A DNA stretch of 34,650 nt from an uncultured beta proteobacterium (GTDB lineage Bacteria > Pseudomonadota > Gammaproteobacteria > Burkholderiales > Burkholderiaceae_C): assembly GCA_903839085.1 (NCBI GenBank), contig CAIMBE010000143.1, positions 1 to 34,650 on the forward strand. The letters are read 5' to 3'. How positions within the stretch are numbered: the first letter of the stretch is position 1; the number at the start of each line of letters is the position of its first letter. Of the stretch, positions 16,400 through 23,952 are shown in pieces. The position numbers were made by a program, and so were the translations under genes. The notes under the pieces were generated by a model. That model was not told the origin of the DNA. It did no database searches and saw only the letters and a list, made by a program, of their open reading frames with translations.

Positions 16400-16430
16400 C
16401 ATAAATATCCATAACAGAAATGCATTTATG
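16400..16430. promoter_or_regulatory. Palindrome in SDR/LysR divergent spacer (candidate operator)
   Basis: CATAAAT (16400-16406) and ATTTATG (16424-16430) form a perfect 7-bp inverted repeat in an AT-rich 90-base spacer. LysR-type regulators bind dyad sites in such divergent spacers. The right arm contains the LysR ATG itself, so binding there would block transcription or translation initiation of the regulator gene (autorepression). Assignment as an operator is inference from position and symmetry. Confidence 0.45.
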
Positions 16431-17327
16431 AATAGCGATCTGAAAGCTGGTTTTGACTGGCGCCTGGTGCGCTCGTTTCTGGCGGCGCTGGACCGGGGCA
16501 GCCTGCTGGGAGCGTCACGCACGCTGCATGCCAGTCAACCGACGGTCGGGCGCCACATCGCCGAGCTCGAAAGCCAGCTCGGCGTCGTGCTGTTCGAGCG
16601 CACCGGCCGCGGCCTGGTGCCGACGGCCACCGCGTTGCAGCTCGCCGACGCCGCGCGCGGCATGGAGGCCGGCGCCCTGCAGCTCGCGCGCACCCTCTCC
16701 GGCGTGCAAAGCCAGACCGCCGGCACCGTGCGCATCACCGCCAGCGCGCCGGTGGCGGTGCAGCTGCTGCCGCCCGTGCTGGCCGCGATGCGCCAGGTCC
16801 TGCCCGATATCCAGATCGAGCTGGTGTCGAGCAACCAGGTCAGCAACCTGCTTCGGCGCGAGGCCGACATCGCGGTGCGCATGGTGCGCCCCGACCAGTC
16901 TTCGCTGATCGCCAGAAAGATCGGCGATGTCAGCCTGGGTGCCTACGCCCATCGAAGCTACCTGGCGCGGCGCGGCCCCTTGCGCAAAGTGACCGACCTG
17001 CTGCAGCACGAGCTGATCGGCAGCGACAGCGACCCCGCCATCCTGCAGGGTTTTGCGGCCATGGGATACCCCGTGGCGCGCGAGGCGTTTGCGCTGCGCA
17101 GCGACGACCTCATCGTGCAGTGGCAGGCGGTCCGCGCCGGCCTGGGCATTGGCTTTATCGCCGACTACCTGGCGCGGGCCGATGCGGACGTGGTGCGCGT
17201 GCTGCCGGGCCTGCTCAAGATCCCGACGCTGCCCATGTGGCTGGCGGTGCACCGCGAAATTCGCGGCAGCCAGCGCATCCGCTCGGTGTTCGACCATCTG
17301 GCCGAAGCGCTGCCGCATCTGATTTGA
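16428..17327 (+). CDS. LysR-type transcriptional regulator
   Basis: The 299-aa protein has the LysR architecture: an N-terminal winged helix-turn-helix (about 10-68; DWRLVRSFLAALDRGSLLGASRTLHASQPTVGRHIAELE, then LFERTGRGLVPT) and a C-terminal periplasmic-binding-protein-like effector domain (about 95-290). The track ORF starts at 15396, but only the ATG at 16428 gives the standard LysR N-terminus and length. It faces the SDR-like gene across a 90-base spacer with a palindrome and is followed after 93 bases by the M20 hydrolase gene. Likely targets are itself and the SDR gene; control of the downstream cluster is possible but unproven. The effector is unknown. Confidence 0.93.
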   Translation: MNSDLKAGFDWRLVRSFLAALDRGSLLGASRTLHASQPTVGRHIAELESQLGVVLFERTGRGLVPTATALQLADAARGMEAGALQLARTLSGVQSQTAGTVRITASAPVAVQLLPPVLAAMRQVLPDIQIELVSSNQVSNLLRREADIAVRMVRPDQSSLIARKIGDVSLGAYAHRSYLARRGPLRKVTDLLQHELIGSDSDPAILQGFAAMGYPVAREAFALRSDDLIVQWQAVRAGLGIGFIADYLARADADVVRVLPGLLKIPTLPMWLAVHREIRGSQRIRSVFDHLAEALPHLI

Positions 17328-17420
17328 AAACGGCTGGCGTTCGCCTCTGGGACCGCTTTTCAAGAAGATACACTGTCACGGGCGCCCCGTTCCAACTCAA
17401 ACCCGAATCAACACGACAAA

Positions 17421-18665
17421 ATGACCGAACTGACGCACGGCAGCGCATTGCGCATCGACCCCGCGCGCCTTGGCGCACGGCTTGATGCGCTTGGCGCCAT
17501 CGGCGCGATCGCCGGTGGCGGCGTCTGCCGCCTGGCGCTCAGCGACGAAGACCGCGCCGGGCGCGATCTGGTCGTAGGCTGGATGAAGGCGCTCGGCCTG
17601 TCGGTCAGTATCGACGCCATCGGCAACGTGGTCGGGCTGAGAGCGGGCAGCGAGAGCGCAGCGCCGGTGATGACCGGCTCGCACATCGACACCGTGCGCA
17701 CTGGCGGGCGCTTCGACGGCAACCTGGGCGTGCTGGCCGGACTCGAAGTGGTGCAGGTGCTCAACGATGCCGGCATCACGACCCGACGGCCGCTGGCGGT
17801 GGCCTTCTTCAGCAACGAGGAAGGCGCGCGCTTCAGCCCCGACATGATGGGCAGCCTGGTTTATGTCGGTGGGCTCAGGCTCGAGGACGCGCTGGCCAGC
17901 GTCGGCATCGATGGCGCGACGGTGGGCGACTGTCTGCAGCGCATCGCCTACGCCGGGCCCGCCGCCTGCGGCAAGGCCTCGGTGCATGCCTATGTGGAAC
18001 TGCATGTCGAGCAGGGGCCGGTGCTGGAGGCCGAGGGTTTCACGATCGGCGCGGTGCAGGGGGTGCAGGGCATCTCCTGGACCGAGTTCACGCTGCTGGG
18101 CGTCTCCAACCACGCTGGCACGACGCCGATGCGCCTGCGCCATGACGCCGGCTACGTCGCTTGCGCGATTGCCCGCTACGCCAGGCAGATCGCCGATGAG
18201 ATGGGTGGCAACCAGGTCGCCACGGTCGGCGCGATCAACCTGTTCCCCAACCTTGTCAATGTGATCGCCAACAAGGCGGTCTTCACGGTCGACCTGCGCA
18301 ACACCGATGAAGCCGCGCTGCAAGCGGCGGAACGCCGCCTGCACGCGTTTGCCGGCGAGACCGCTGCGGCCGAAGGCGTCAGCCTGTCGAGCCGCCCGCT
18401 GGCGCGCTTCGAGCCGGTCGACTTCGACCCCGACAGCGTGGCGCTGGTCGAGGCAACGGCGAGGCGGCTGGGCCTGAGCGTCAAGCGCCTGCCCAGCGGC
18501 GCCGGCCACGATGCGCAGATGCTGGCGCGGATCTGCCCGAGCGCGATGATCTTCGTCCCAAGTGTGGGCGGCATCAGCCACAACGTCAAGGAATTCACGA
18601 GCCCGGCGGACCTCGAAGCCGGCGCCAATGTGCTGCTGCACACTCTGCTGCAGCTCGCTTCATGA
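17421..18665 (+). CDS. M20-family Zn hydrolase: N-carbamoyl-L-amino-acid hydrolase / allantoate amidohydrolase type
   Basis: The 414-aa protein belongs to the hydantoinase/carbamoylase branch of M20 metallopeptidases, which split ureido (N-carbamoyl) groups to amine, CO2 and ammonia. Metal ligands are visible: His88 in TGSHIDTV, Asp99 in GGRFDGNLGV, Glu133/Glu134 in SNEEGARF, His195 in ELHVEQGPVLE and His387 in SVGGISHN. The dimerisation-domain segment SNHAGTTPMRLRHDA includes His231. The branch covers L-carbamoylases, beta-ureidopropionases and allantoate amidohydrolases, which cannot be told apart by eye. The next gene is a D-carbamoylase, so an L-carbamoylase-like role is favoured. It is 48 bases upstream of that gene, probably in one operon. 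Confidence 0.88.
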   Translation: MTELTHGSALRIDPARLGARLDALGAIGAIAGGGVCRLALSDEDRAGRDLVVGWMKALGLSVSIDAIGNVVGLRAGSESAAPVMTGSHIDTVRTGGRFDGNLGVLAGLEVVQVLNDAGITTRRPLAVAFFSNEEGARFSPDMMGSLVYVGGLRLEDALASVGIDGATVGDCLQRIAYAGPAACGKASVHAYVELHVEQGPVLEAEGFTIGAVQGVQGISWTEFTLLGVSNHAGTTPMRLRHDAGYVACAIARYARQIADEMGGNQVATVGAINLFPNLVNVIANKAVFTVDLRNTDEAALQAAERRLHAFAGETAAAEGVSLSSRPLARFEPVDFDPDSVALVEATARRLGLSVKRLPSGAGHDAQMLARICPSAMIFVPSVGGISHNVKEFTSPADLEAGANVLLHTLLQLAS

Positions 18666-18713
18666 TGACGAAGCCCCAACTTTTCTGCGCAAGCCTGTGA
18701 GGAGAACCGTGCC

Positions 18714-19652
18714 ATGACGAGGATCGTAAAAATTGGCGCCGCCCAGCTCGGACCGATTCAGCGCGCTGACAGCCGTGCCAGCGTGGTCAAACGGCTTCTG
18801 GCGTTGCTGCGCGAGGCGCATGCCATGGCCTGCGACGTGGTGGTGTTTCCCGAGCTTGCGCTGACCACTTTTTTCCCGCGCTGGTACATGGCCGACCCAG
18901 CCGAAGTCGACAGCTTCTTCGAGCTTGAGATGCCCGGTCCCGAAACAAGGCCCCTGTTCGACGAAGCGGCGCGCCTGGGCATCGGCTTTTACCTGGGCTA
19001 TGCCGAGTTGACCCAGGAGGATGGCCGTCCCCGGCACTTCAACACCTCGGTGCTGGTCGACAAACAGGGCCGGATCGTCGGCAAGTACCGCAAGATCCAC
19101 CTGCCCGGCCACGCCGAGCACGAGCCCTGGCGCGAGTTCCAGCATCTGGAGAAGCGCTATTTCGAAACCGGCAATCTGGGCTTCGGCGTCACGCGCGCGT
19201 TCGGCGGCATCATCGGCATGTGCATCTGCAATGACCGGCGCTGGCCCGAGACCTACCGCGTCATGGGCCTGCAGGGCGTCGAGATGATCCTGCTTGGCTA
19301 CAACACGCCGGTGCACAATCCGCCGGCGCCCGAACACGACAACCTCTCGCATTTTCACAACCAGCTGGTGATGCAGGCCGGCGCCTACCAGAACGGCACC
19401 TGGGTCGTCGGCGTCGCCAAGGCCGGGCGCGAGGAGGGTTGCGACCTGATCGGCAACAGCCTGATCATCGCGCCCTCGGGCGAGACCGTCGGCGCCTGCA
19501 CCACCACGGGCGATGAACTGGCGGTGGCGCGCTGCGATCTCGATCTGTGCAATTCCTTCAAGAACACCACCTTCAATTTCGCCCGGCACCGTGAGCCCGA
19601 GCATTACCGGATGATCGTCGAGCGCAAGGGCGCGATCCCGCCGCCGCTGTAG
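18714..19652 (+). CDS. N-carbamoyl-D-amino-acid hydrolase (nitrilase superfamily)
   Basis: The 312-aa protein closely follows the Agrobacterium D-carbamoylase as I recall it: FPELALTTFFPRW, EMPGPETRPLFDEAARLGIGF, GKYRKIHLPGH, QHLEKRYFETG, GMCICNDRRWPE and GYNTPVHNPPAPEHD are family blocks. The nitrilase catalytic triad is Glu47, Lys127 and Cys172. The enzyme hydrolyses N-carbamoyl-D-amino acids to D-amino acids, CO2 and ammonia in the cytoplasm. A good ribosome site (GAGGAG) precedes the ATG. It follows the M20 hydrolase and precedes two PLP enzymes after a repeat-rich gap. No hydantoinase gene, its usual partner, is in the window. Confidence 0.93.
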   Translation: MTRIVKIGAAQLGPIQRADSRASVVKRLLALLREAHAMACDVVVFPELALTTFFPRWYMADPAEVDSFFELEMPGPETRPLFDEAARLGIGFYLGYAELTQEDGRPRHFNTSVLVDKQGRIVGKYRKIHLPGHAEHEPWREFQHLEKRYFETGNLGFGVTRAFGGIIGMCICNDRRWPETYRVMGLQGVEMILLGYNTPVHNPPAPEHDNLSHFHNQLVMQAGAYQNGTWVVGVAKAGREEGCDLIGNSLIIAPSGETVGACTTTGDELAVARCDLDLCNSFKNTTFNFARHREPEHYRMIVERKGAIPPPL

Positions 19653-19990
19653 CTTTTCGCACTGAGGAATAATGATGTCGTCAACGCACCCTTGTCCGTC
19701 ATCCCGAGTTCCCTGTTTCGGGACCCGAAACTGCATGCTGGCCATGAAACCCATATCGACACTGCGTCATTCCTTCCTTCATCGCGAGCGAAGCGCGGCG
19801 ATCCATGCATGGATCGCCACAGGCCTTCGGCCTTCGTGATGACAACGGTGGCGCCATGGCGAAGCGGTTCATGGAGAGGCCCAGGGCCGTGGCGATCGGC
19901 ACTGGGAGTCCGAAGGCATGGATTGCGACGCCTTGCTCGCAATGACAGGGGCCCTGTCTTGGCAATCTTCTACTTCCCACAGGCCTGGAC
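19653..19990. other. Gene-free spacer filled with repeats
   Basis: These 338 bases between the D-carbamoylase and the threonine-synthase-like gene hold no credible gene. Short track ORFs here are shadows. A GTCATCCCGAG-type sequence at about 19697 is followed by several copies of the GCGAGCGAAGCG...GGCGATCCATG family in both orientations. Thus the two PLP genes may have their own promoter rather than share the carbamoylase transcript; none was recognised with confidence. Confidence 0.7.
19771..19949. repeat. Cluster of inverted GCGAGC...ATCCATG repeats
   Basis: A plus-oriented copy (TCATCGCGAGCGAAGCGCGGCGATCCATG, 19779-19807) is joined head-to-head to an inverted copy (CATGGATCGCC...GTGATGAC, about 19808-19841). 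The junction is a perfect 22-base palindrome at 19797-19818. A third copy, inverted, reads CATGGATTGCGACGCC...GCTCGCAATGAC (about 19918-19948). Related copies are at 15327 and 34434. Confidence 0.75.
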
Positions 19991-21157
19991 ATGAAATGGT
20001 TTTACCGCTGCCACACGTGTGGCGCGACCTACGAGATAGCACCCGGCCGCTACCTGTGCACGCCCTGCGCCCGGCAGCAGCAAAAGGACCGGCCGCTGGC
20101 CGGCGTTCTTGAAGTCGCGTGGGAGGGCGCTGCCGATCCCCGCAGCCTGCCCCTGCCGATCGAGCCGCCGTGGTTTGCGCCGATCCCGGTCGGTCGCACA
20201 CCGCTGTGGGCGCCGCAACGACTGCGCGAGCAGTTCGACGCGCCCAGTCTTTGGCTCAAGGATGACACCTGCAACCCTTCCGGCTCGTTCAAGGACCGGG
20301 CCTCCTGGCTGGTCGCGGCGTTCGCCAGCAAGCACGGCGTCAAGGAAATCGTGCTCGCCTCCACCGGCAACGCGGCCTCCAGCATGGCCGCTGTCGGCGC
20401 CGCAGCAGGCCTGCGCATCAAGGTCTTCCTGCCAGCCACGGCGCCGCTCGCCAAGCGCATCCAGGTGCTGCAGTATGGCGCCGAGTTGGTCACCGTCGAT
20501 GGCAACTACGACCAGGCCTTCGACCTGTCGCTCGAATACTCGAACCGCACCGGCTCGCTCTCGCGCAACACCGCCTACAACCCGCTGACGATCGAGGGCA
20601 AGAAGAGCGTCGCCTTCGAGGTCGTCGACGACCTGATCGGCTCCGGCGCGGGCGCCCCCGACCATGTTTTCGTCCCGGTCGGCGACGGCGTCATTCTGGC
20701 CGGCGTCTACCGCGGCTTCGAGGACCTGCTGAAGCTCGGCCGCATCAGCAAGATCCCGACCGTCTGGGCCTGCCAGGCCGAGGGCTCGAGCGCGATTGCA
20801 CGCGCACTGGCCTCGCCGCTCGAGGGCAACGACGCCTTTGGCGAACCGCTGCCCTCCTCGACGCTGGCCGACTCGATTTCGGTCGACGTGCCGCGCAACG
20901 GGCTGCACGCGCTCTCCAAGCTCAGGAAGTACGCCGGCAAGGCGGTGATCGTTTCGGACGGCGAAATTCTTGTCGCCCAAAAGACGCTCGCAAGCGGCTC
21001 GGGCCTGTTCGCAGAGCCGTCTTCAAGCACCGCCTTCGCTGGCTGGCTCAAGGTGCGCGAGTCGATCCCGGCGCAACAGACTTGCGTGCTGCTGATCACC
21101 GGATCGGGCCTGAAGGACATCGCCGCGGCCGCGCGCGGACTGGGACTGCAAGCATGA
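19991..21157 (+). CDS. Threonine-synthase-like PLP enzyme with N-terminal zinc ribbon
   Basis: The 388-aa protein is a fold-type-II PLP enzyme. Residues 1-30 form a zinc ribbon with Cys7, Cys10, Cys23 and Cys26 (CHTCG...CTPC). The PLP lysine is Lys101 in NPSGSFKDRAS; STGNAASSMAAVGA is the substrate loop and VPVGDGVILAGVYRG the probable phosphate-binding region. Family members include threonine synthase and several ammonia-lyases or beta-replacement enzymes. Its pairing with a second PLP enzyme and carbamoylases, rather than hom/thrB, argues against a housekeeping ThrC. The ATG at 19991 begins MKWFYRCHTCG, leaving the ribbon complete. The substrate is unknown. Confidence 0.85.
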   Translation: MKWFYRCHTCGATYEIAPGRYLCTPCARQQQKDRPLAGVLEVAWEGAADPRSLPLPIEPPWFAPIPVGRTPLWAPQRLREQFDAPSLWLKDDTCNPSGSFKDRASWLVAAFASKHGVKEIVLASTGNAASSMAAVGAAAGLRIKVFLPATAPLAKRIQVLQYGAELVTVDGNYDQAFDLSLEYSNRTGSLSRNTAYNPLTIEGKKSVAFEVVDDLIGSGAGAPDHVFVPVGDGVILAGVYRGFEDLLKLGRISKIPTVWACQAEGSSAIARALASPLEGNDAFGEPLPSSTLADSISVDVPRNGLHALSKLRKYAGKAVIVSDGEILVAQKTLASGSGLFAEPSSSTAFAGWLKVRESIPAQQTCVLLITGSGLKDIAAAARGLGLQA

Positions 21158-21171
21158 CCTTCGCGACCCAC

Positions 21172-21225
21172 GATATTGGGGTCGGATCCGCGCAGCGAAG
21201 CGAAGACGGCTCTGACCCCAAGATC
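21172..21225. repeat. Long hairpin GGGGTC...GACCCC after the threonine-synthase-like gene
   Basis: GATATTGGGGTCGGATCCG and CGGCTCTGACCCCAAGATC make a long imperfect inverted repeat with a GCAGCGAAGCGAAGA centre, 15 bases after the stop codon at 21157. It resembles the hairpin at 12763 in layout and REP-type palindromes in general. No T-run follows, so it may stabilise or attenuate the upstream mRNA rather than terminate it. The next gene starts 52 bases downstream. Confidence 0.65.
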
Positions 21226-21276
21226 GCCACGCCGCTGCTCGCATGCTGAACAATTACGAAGCCAAGGAAACACAAA

Positions 21277-22737
21277 ATGATCGACCTCAAAATCAACCCG
21301 GCCCAGCGCAAGAAGAACATAGAACGTTGCCGCGAAAAGGGCATCATCCTCCCGACCTACGCCCAGATGCGCGATCCGGCCCTGATTCCCCAGGCGGTCA
21401 AGGCCGAGCTGGCCGGCATCGGCCTGTGGGATGTTCATGTGCGCAACCTGTTTCGCATCAACTGGCACAACGCGCCGGTCGAACAGGGCGGCGGCTTTGA
21501 CGGCGTCAACTTCGTCGAACTTCCGCGCGCCATCACCGGCACAAAGGCCAGGATCGTCGGCCTGGTCGGCAAGTGGTTCCCGACCGGCGCGCACAAGGTC
21601 GGCCCGGCCATTTCCTGCCTGCTGCCCGAGCTTGTCACGGGCCGCTTCGACCCGACCACCAAGAAGGCGGTCTGGCCGAGCACCGGCAACTACTGCCGCG
21701 GCGGCGCCTACATCTCGCGCCTGCTGTCCTGCCCGTCGGTCGCCATCCTGCCCGAGGGCATGTCCAAGGAGCGCTTCGCGTGGCTGCGCACCATGGCCGA
21801 GGAAGTGATCGCCACGCCGGGCTGCGAATCGAATGTCAAGGAGATTTTCGACAAGTGCATCGAGCTCGAGCGCACGCGCCCCGAGGCTGTCATCTTCAAC
21901 CAGTTCGACCAGCTTCCCAATTCGCTGTGGCACTACAACGTGACCGGCCCCGCGATGGAGGAAGTGTTCAAAAAGATCGCGCGCCCCGGTGACTCGCTCG
22001 CCGGTGCCGTGCTGTCGTCGGGATCGGCCGGAACCATGGCGGCCGGCTCCTACCTGCGCGACAACTTCCATGGCGCCAAAGTCGGCGTGGCCGAGGCCCT
22101 GCAGTGCCCCACCATCCTGGAAAACGGCTTTGGCGACCACCGCATCGAAGGCATCGGCGACAAGCACATTCCCTGGATCCACAACCTGCGCGACACCGAC
22201 ATGGCGGTCGGCGTCGATGACGAACTGCCGATCCGCTTCGCGCGGCTCTTCAACGAGCCCGCCGGGCATAAGAGGCTGCTTGAGGCCGGCGTCAGCAAGG
22301 AGTTGCTTGAAAAACTCGAATGGATGGGGATTTCGAGCATCGGCAACATGATCGGCGCGATCAAGTTCGCCAAGTACTATGAGCTCGGCGAGAGCGACGT
22401 CGTCTTCACCGTCTTCACCGACTCGATGGCGATGTACCAGAGCCGGCTGGGCGAGCTCAACGCCGAGCGCGGCGCCTACGACCAGCGCCAGGCCGACCGA
22501 GACTTCGACCGGCTCTCAGGCATCTCGATCGACCATGTGCTCGAGCTCTCTCACGTCGACAAGCGCCGCGTGCACCAGCTCAAGTACTTCTCATGGGTCG
22601 AGCAGCTTGGCAAGAGCGTCGAGGAACTGCGCGCGCAGTGGGACGATCACCGCAATTACTGGGGCTGCCTGCGCACGCAGAGTGCCGAGCTCGACCTGTT
22701 GATCGAAGAATTCAACGCGGAAGCCGGCGCCCGTTGA
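21277..22737 (+). CDS. Large fold-type-II PLP-dependent enzyme (uncharacterised)
   Basis: The 486-aa protein is a tryptophan-synthase-beta/cysteine-synthase superfamily enzyme with extensions at both ends. The probable PLP lysine is Lys107 in KWFPTGAHKVGPA; the substrate loop is PSTGNYCRGGAY (134-145) and the phosphate-binding loop SSGSAGTMAAGSYL. Members are usually annotated only as 'pyridoxal-5-phosphate-dependent protein subunit beta'. It is much longer than cysteine synthase (about 310 aa), has a C-terminal region of about 130 residues (from ESDVVFTVFTDSMAMY) that I cannot assign, and keeps many conserved-looking Trp/His/Tyr residues. It pairs with the threonine-synthase-like gene upstream. 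I do not know its reaction; lyase, deaminase or beta-replacement are all possible. Confidence 0.8.
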   Translation: MIDLKINPAQRKKNIERCREKGIILPTYAQMRDPALIPQAVKAELAGIGLWDVHVRNLFRINWHNAPVEQGGGFDGVNFVELPRAITGTKARIVGLVGKWFPTGAHKVGPAISCLLPELVTGRFDPTTKKAVWPSTGNYCRGGAYISRLLSCPSVAILPEGMSKERFAWLRTMAEEVIATPGCESNVKEIFDKCIELERTRPEAVIFNQFDQLPNSLWHYNVTGPAMEEVFKKIARPGDSLAGAVLSSGSAGTMAAGSYLRDNFHGAKVGVAEALQCPTILENGFGDHRIEGIGDKHIPWIHNLRDTDMAVGVDDELPIRFARLFNEPAGHKRLLEAGVSKELLEKLEWMGISSIGNMIGAIKFAKYYELGESDVVFTVFTDSMAMYQSRLGELNAERGAYDQRQADRDFDRLSGISIDHVLELSHVDKRRVHQLKYFSWVEQLGKSVEELRAQWDDHRNYWGCLRTQSAELDLLIEEFNAEAGAR

Positions 22738-22988
22738 GCTTTCCTTAATTCACGGCACCATTTGAAGCAGATTGCTTGCACAAGTCTGAGCCTGAGACGT
22801 GTCTGGGCCGAGGGCGACGAGCGTTTGTTGCATGCGCTGATCGCACACCAACCTTGCTCGACGGATCTGGCTGATGGGGCGCTCAGCGCAGCGACATAAA
22901 GGAGGAGCCCAAAGGGCGGGGGACAGTCGCGTAGCTGAGTGCCCCGGCAGCCAGTTCCACCCTCCATGCCAGCAGAAACGGGTTGCCA
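22738..22988. repeat. Spacer with dispersed element sharing a 22-mer with the window end
   Basis: The 251-base spacer contains GGCTGATGGGGCGCTCAGCGCA at 22869-22890, repeated exactly at 34578-34599. Looser similarity extends about 80 bases upstream (GGGCCGAGGGCGACGAGCG versus GGGTCGAGGGCGCCGG). Downstream lies a GC-rich block with GGAGCCC-AAA-GGGC and a long stretch of G/C pairs that could fold. Minus-strand ORFs here (22656-22967, 22750-22992) show no protein-like features and belong to the repeat. Confidence 0.55.
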
Positions 22989-23876
22989 TCATTTGCCAGT
23001 TGGCAGCAAAGCCGCCAGCCCGCCCTCGGGCTCGAAGCGGGCGTTGCGGTAGATCAGTCGCGTCGGACCGCTCCAGGCGCGCTCGGCAACCCGGTGGCGC
23101 GGATCGCCCGGATAGCAGACCATGCGCTGGCCGTCCTGATCGAAAGGCTCGGGCTCGATCAAGGCGGGCGGCCGGCTGCGGGCTGTCCTCATCAGATGCG
23201 CCACGCTGTCAAAGTGGCTCAGCTGGCTCAGCGTCATGATCTGCGGCGGCGCCAGGTCGATCCGGCCCTCCCAGTACAGGCGCAGGCCGCAACGGGGATT
23301 GAGCCAGATCGTTTCAGTGGCTTCGTGATCGTCGTGCCGCGCCTGCTGACCCAGCGGCGCCTGCGCCACAAAGAAGCGGGCGTCGAAGCGCTTGTTGCTG
23401 ACCGAGGGCACGCGTGGCGTGATCCAGCGCGACCAGGGCGCGAGCCGACGCGTCTCCAGCACCAGTCCAAGCTGCTGCAGGGTGGCGAGAAAACCCGCTC
23501 CGGCGCGCACCAGTTCCTGCGCCTGGCGCAAGACATCGGGCGCAATGCCGCTGCACAGCAGCAGGGCGCATTCCTCAAAGGTCTCGCGCAGCGCGGCCAC
23601 GTGCAGTCCGGCGGCGCTGCGCTGGTCGAGATCGCTCTGGCCCAGGGCCGCGTGCAGGCGCTGCAGCGGCTGGTCGAGCAGTGCAGCGTCCACCCTGCAG
23701 TCAGGCGGATCGAGTTTGCCCCCGGGAAACACGTGCGCCCCGCCCAGCACGCTCGAATTGCCGTGCCGCCGCATCATCAGCACCTCAGGGCCGTCCGCGC
23801 TGTCGCGCAGCAGCATCACGGTGGCCGATGGCAGCGGCGCGCTGTGCACCGCATCGAAGTTGATTTCAAGTGCCAT
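22989..23876 (-). CDS. NUDIX hydrolase, NUDT19-like with insertion in the Nudix box
   Basis: The 295-aa protein starts with a Nudix beta-strand region (SATVMLLRDS...EVLMMRRHG), then GGAHVFPGGKLD (46-56) and, after about 40 inserted residues, AALRETFEECALLL (94-107). The split Nudix box, GG then RETFEE separated by a long insertion, is typical of the NUDT19/RP2 group, whose studied members hydrolyse CoA and acyl-CoA diphosphates. A C-terminal domain (about 180-295) follows. Metal ligands are expected in RETFEE. Substrate assignment to CoA derivatives is inference. It lies downstream of coxG on the same strand, 76 bases apart. Confidence 0.85.
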   Translation of the reverse strand: MALEINFDAVHSAPLPSATVMLLRDSADGPEVLMMRRHGNSSVLGGAHVFPGGKLDPPDCRVDAALLDQPLQRLHAALGQSDLDQRSAAGLHVAALRETFEECALLLCSGIAPDVLRQAQELVRAGAGFLATLQQLGLVLETRRLAPWSRWITPRVPSVSNKRFDARFFVAQAPLGQQARHDDHEATETIWLNPRCGLRLYWEGRIDLAPPQIMTLSQLSHFDSVAHLMRTARSRPPALIEPEPFDQDGQRMVCYPGDPRHRVAERAWSGPTRLIYRNARFEPEGGLAALLPTGK

Positions 23877-23952
23877 GAATTCGATTCTCGGGGTCAGCCG
23901 CCCGCGAGGCTGTCGCCTTCGGGGCTATCGGCGCCACGCGGCGCATCCGCCT

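Noticed and set aside
17421-18665. Allantoate amidohydrolase of purine catabolism
   Set aside because: Same M20 branch, but no allantoinase, ureidoglycolate or urate genes nearby, and the adjacent D-carbamoylase favours ureido amino acids. Not strictly excluded.
19991-21157. Housekeeping threonine synthase (thrC)
   Set aside because: The fold and zinc ribbon fit, but there is no hom or thrB nearby and the partners are carbamoylases and another PLP enzyme, so I give only the family.
20707-22269. 520-aa minus-strand ORF opposite the two PLP genes
   Set aside because: Spans two clear plus-strand genes and their spacer; no domain in the translation.
22750-22992. 80-aa minus-strand ORF in the 22.8 kb spacer
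   Set aside because: Lies wholly in the dispersed element; no ribosome site or protein-like pattern. A small RNA is not excluded but cannot be supported.
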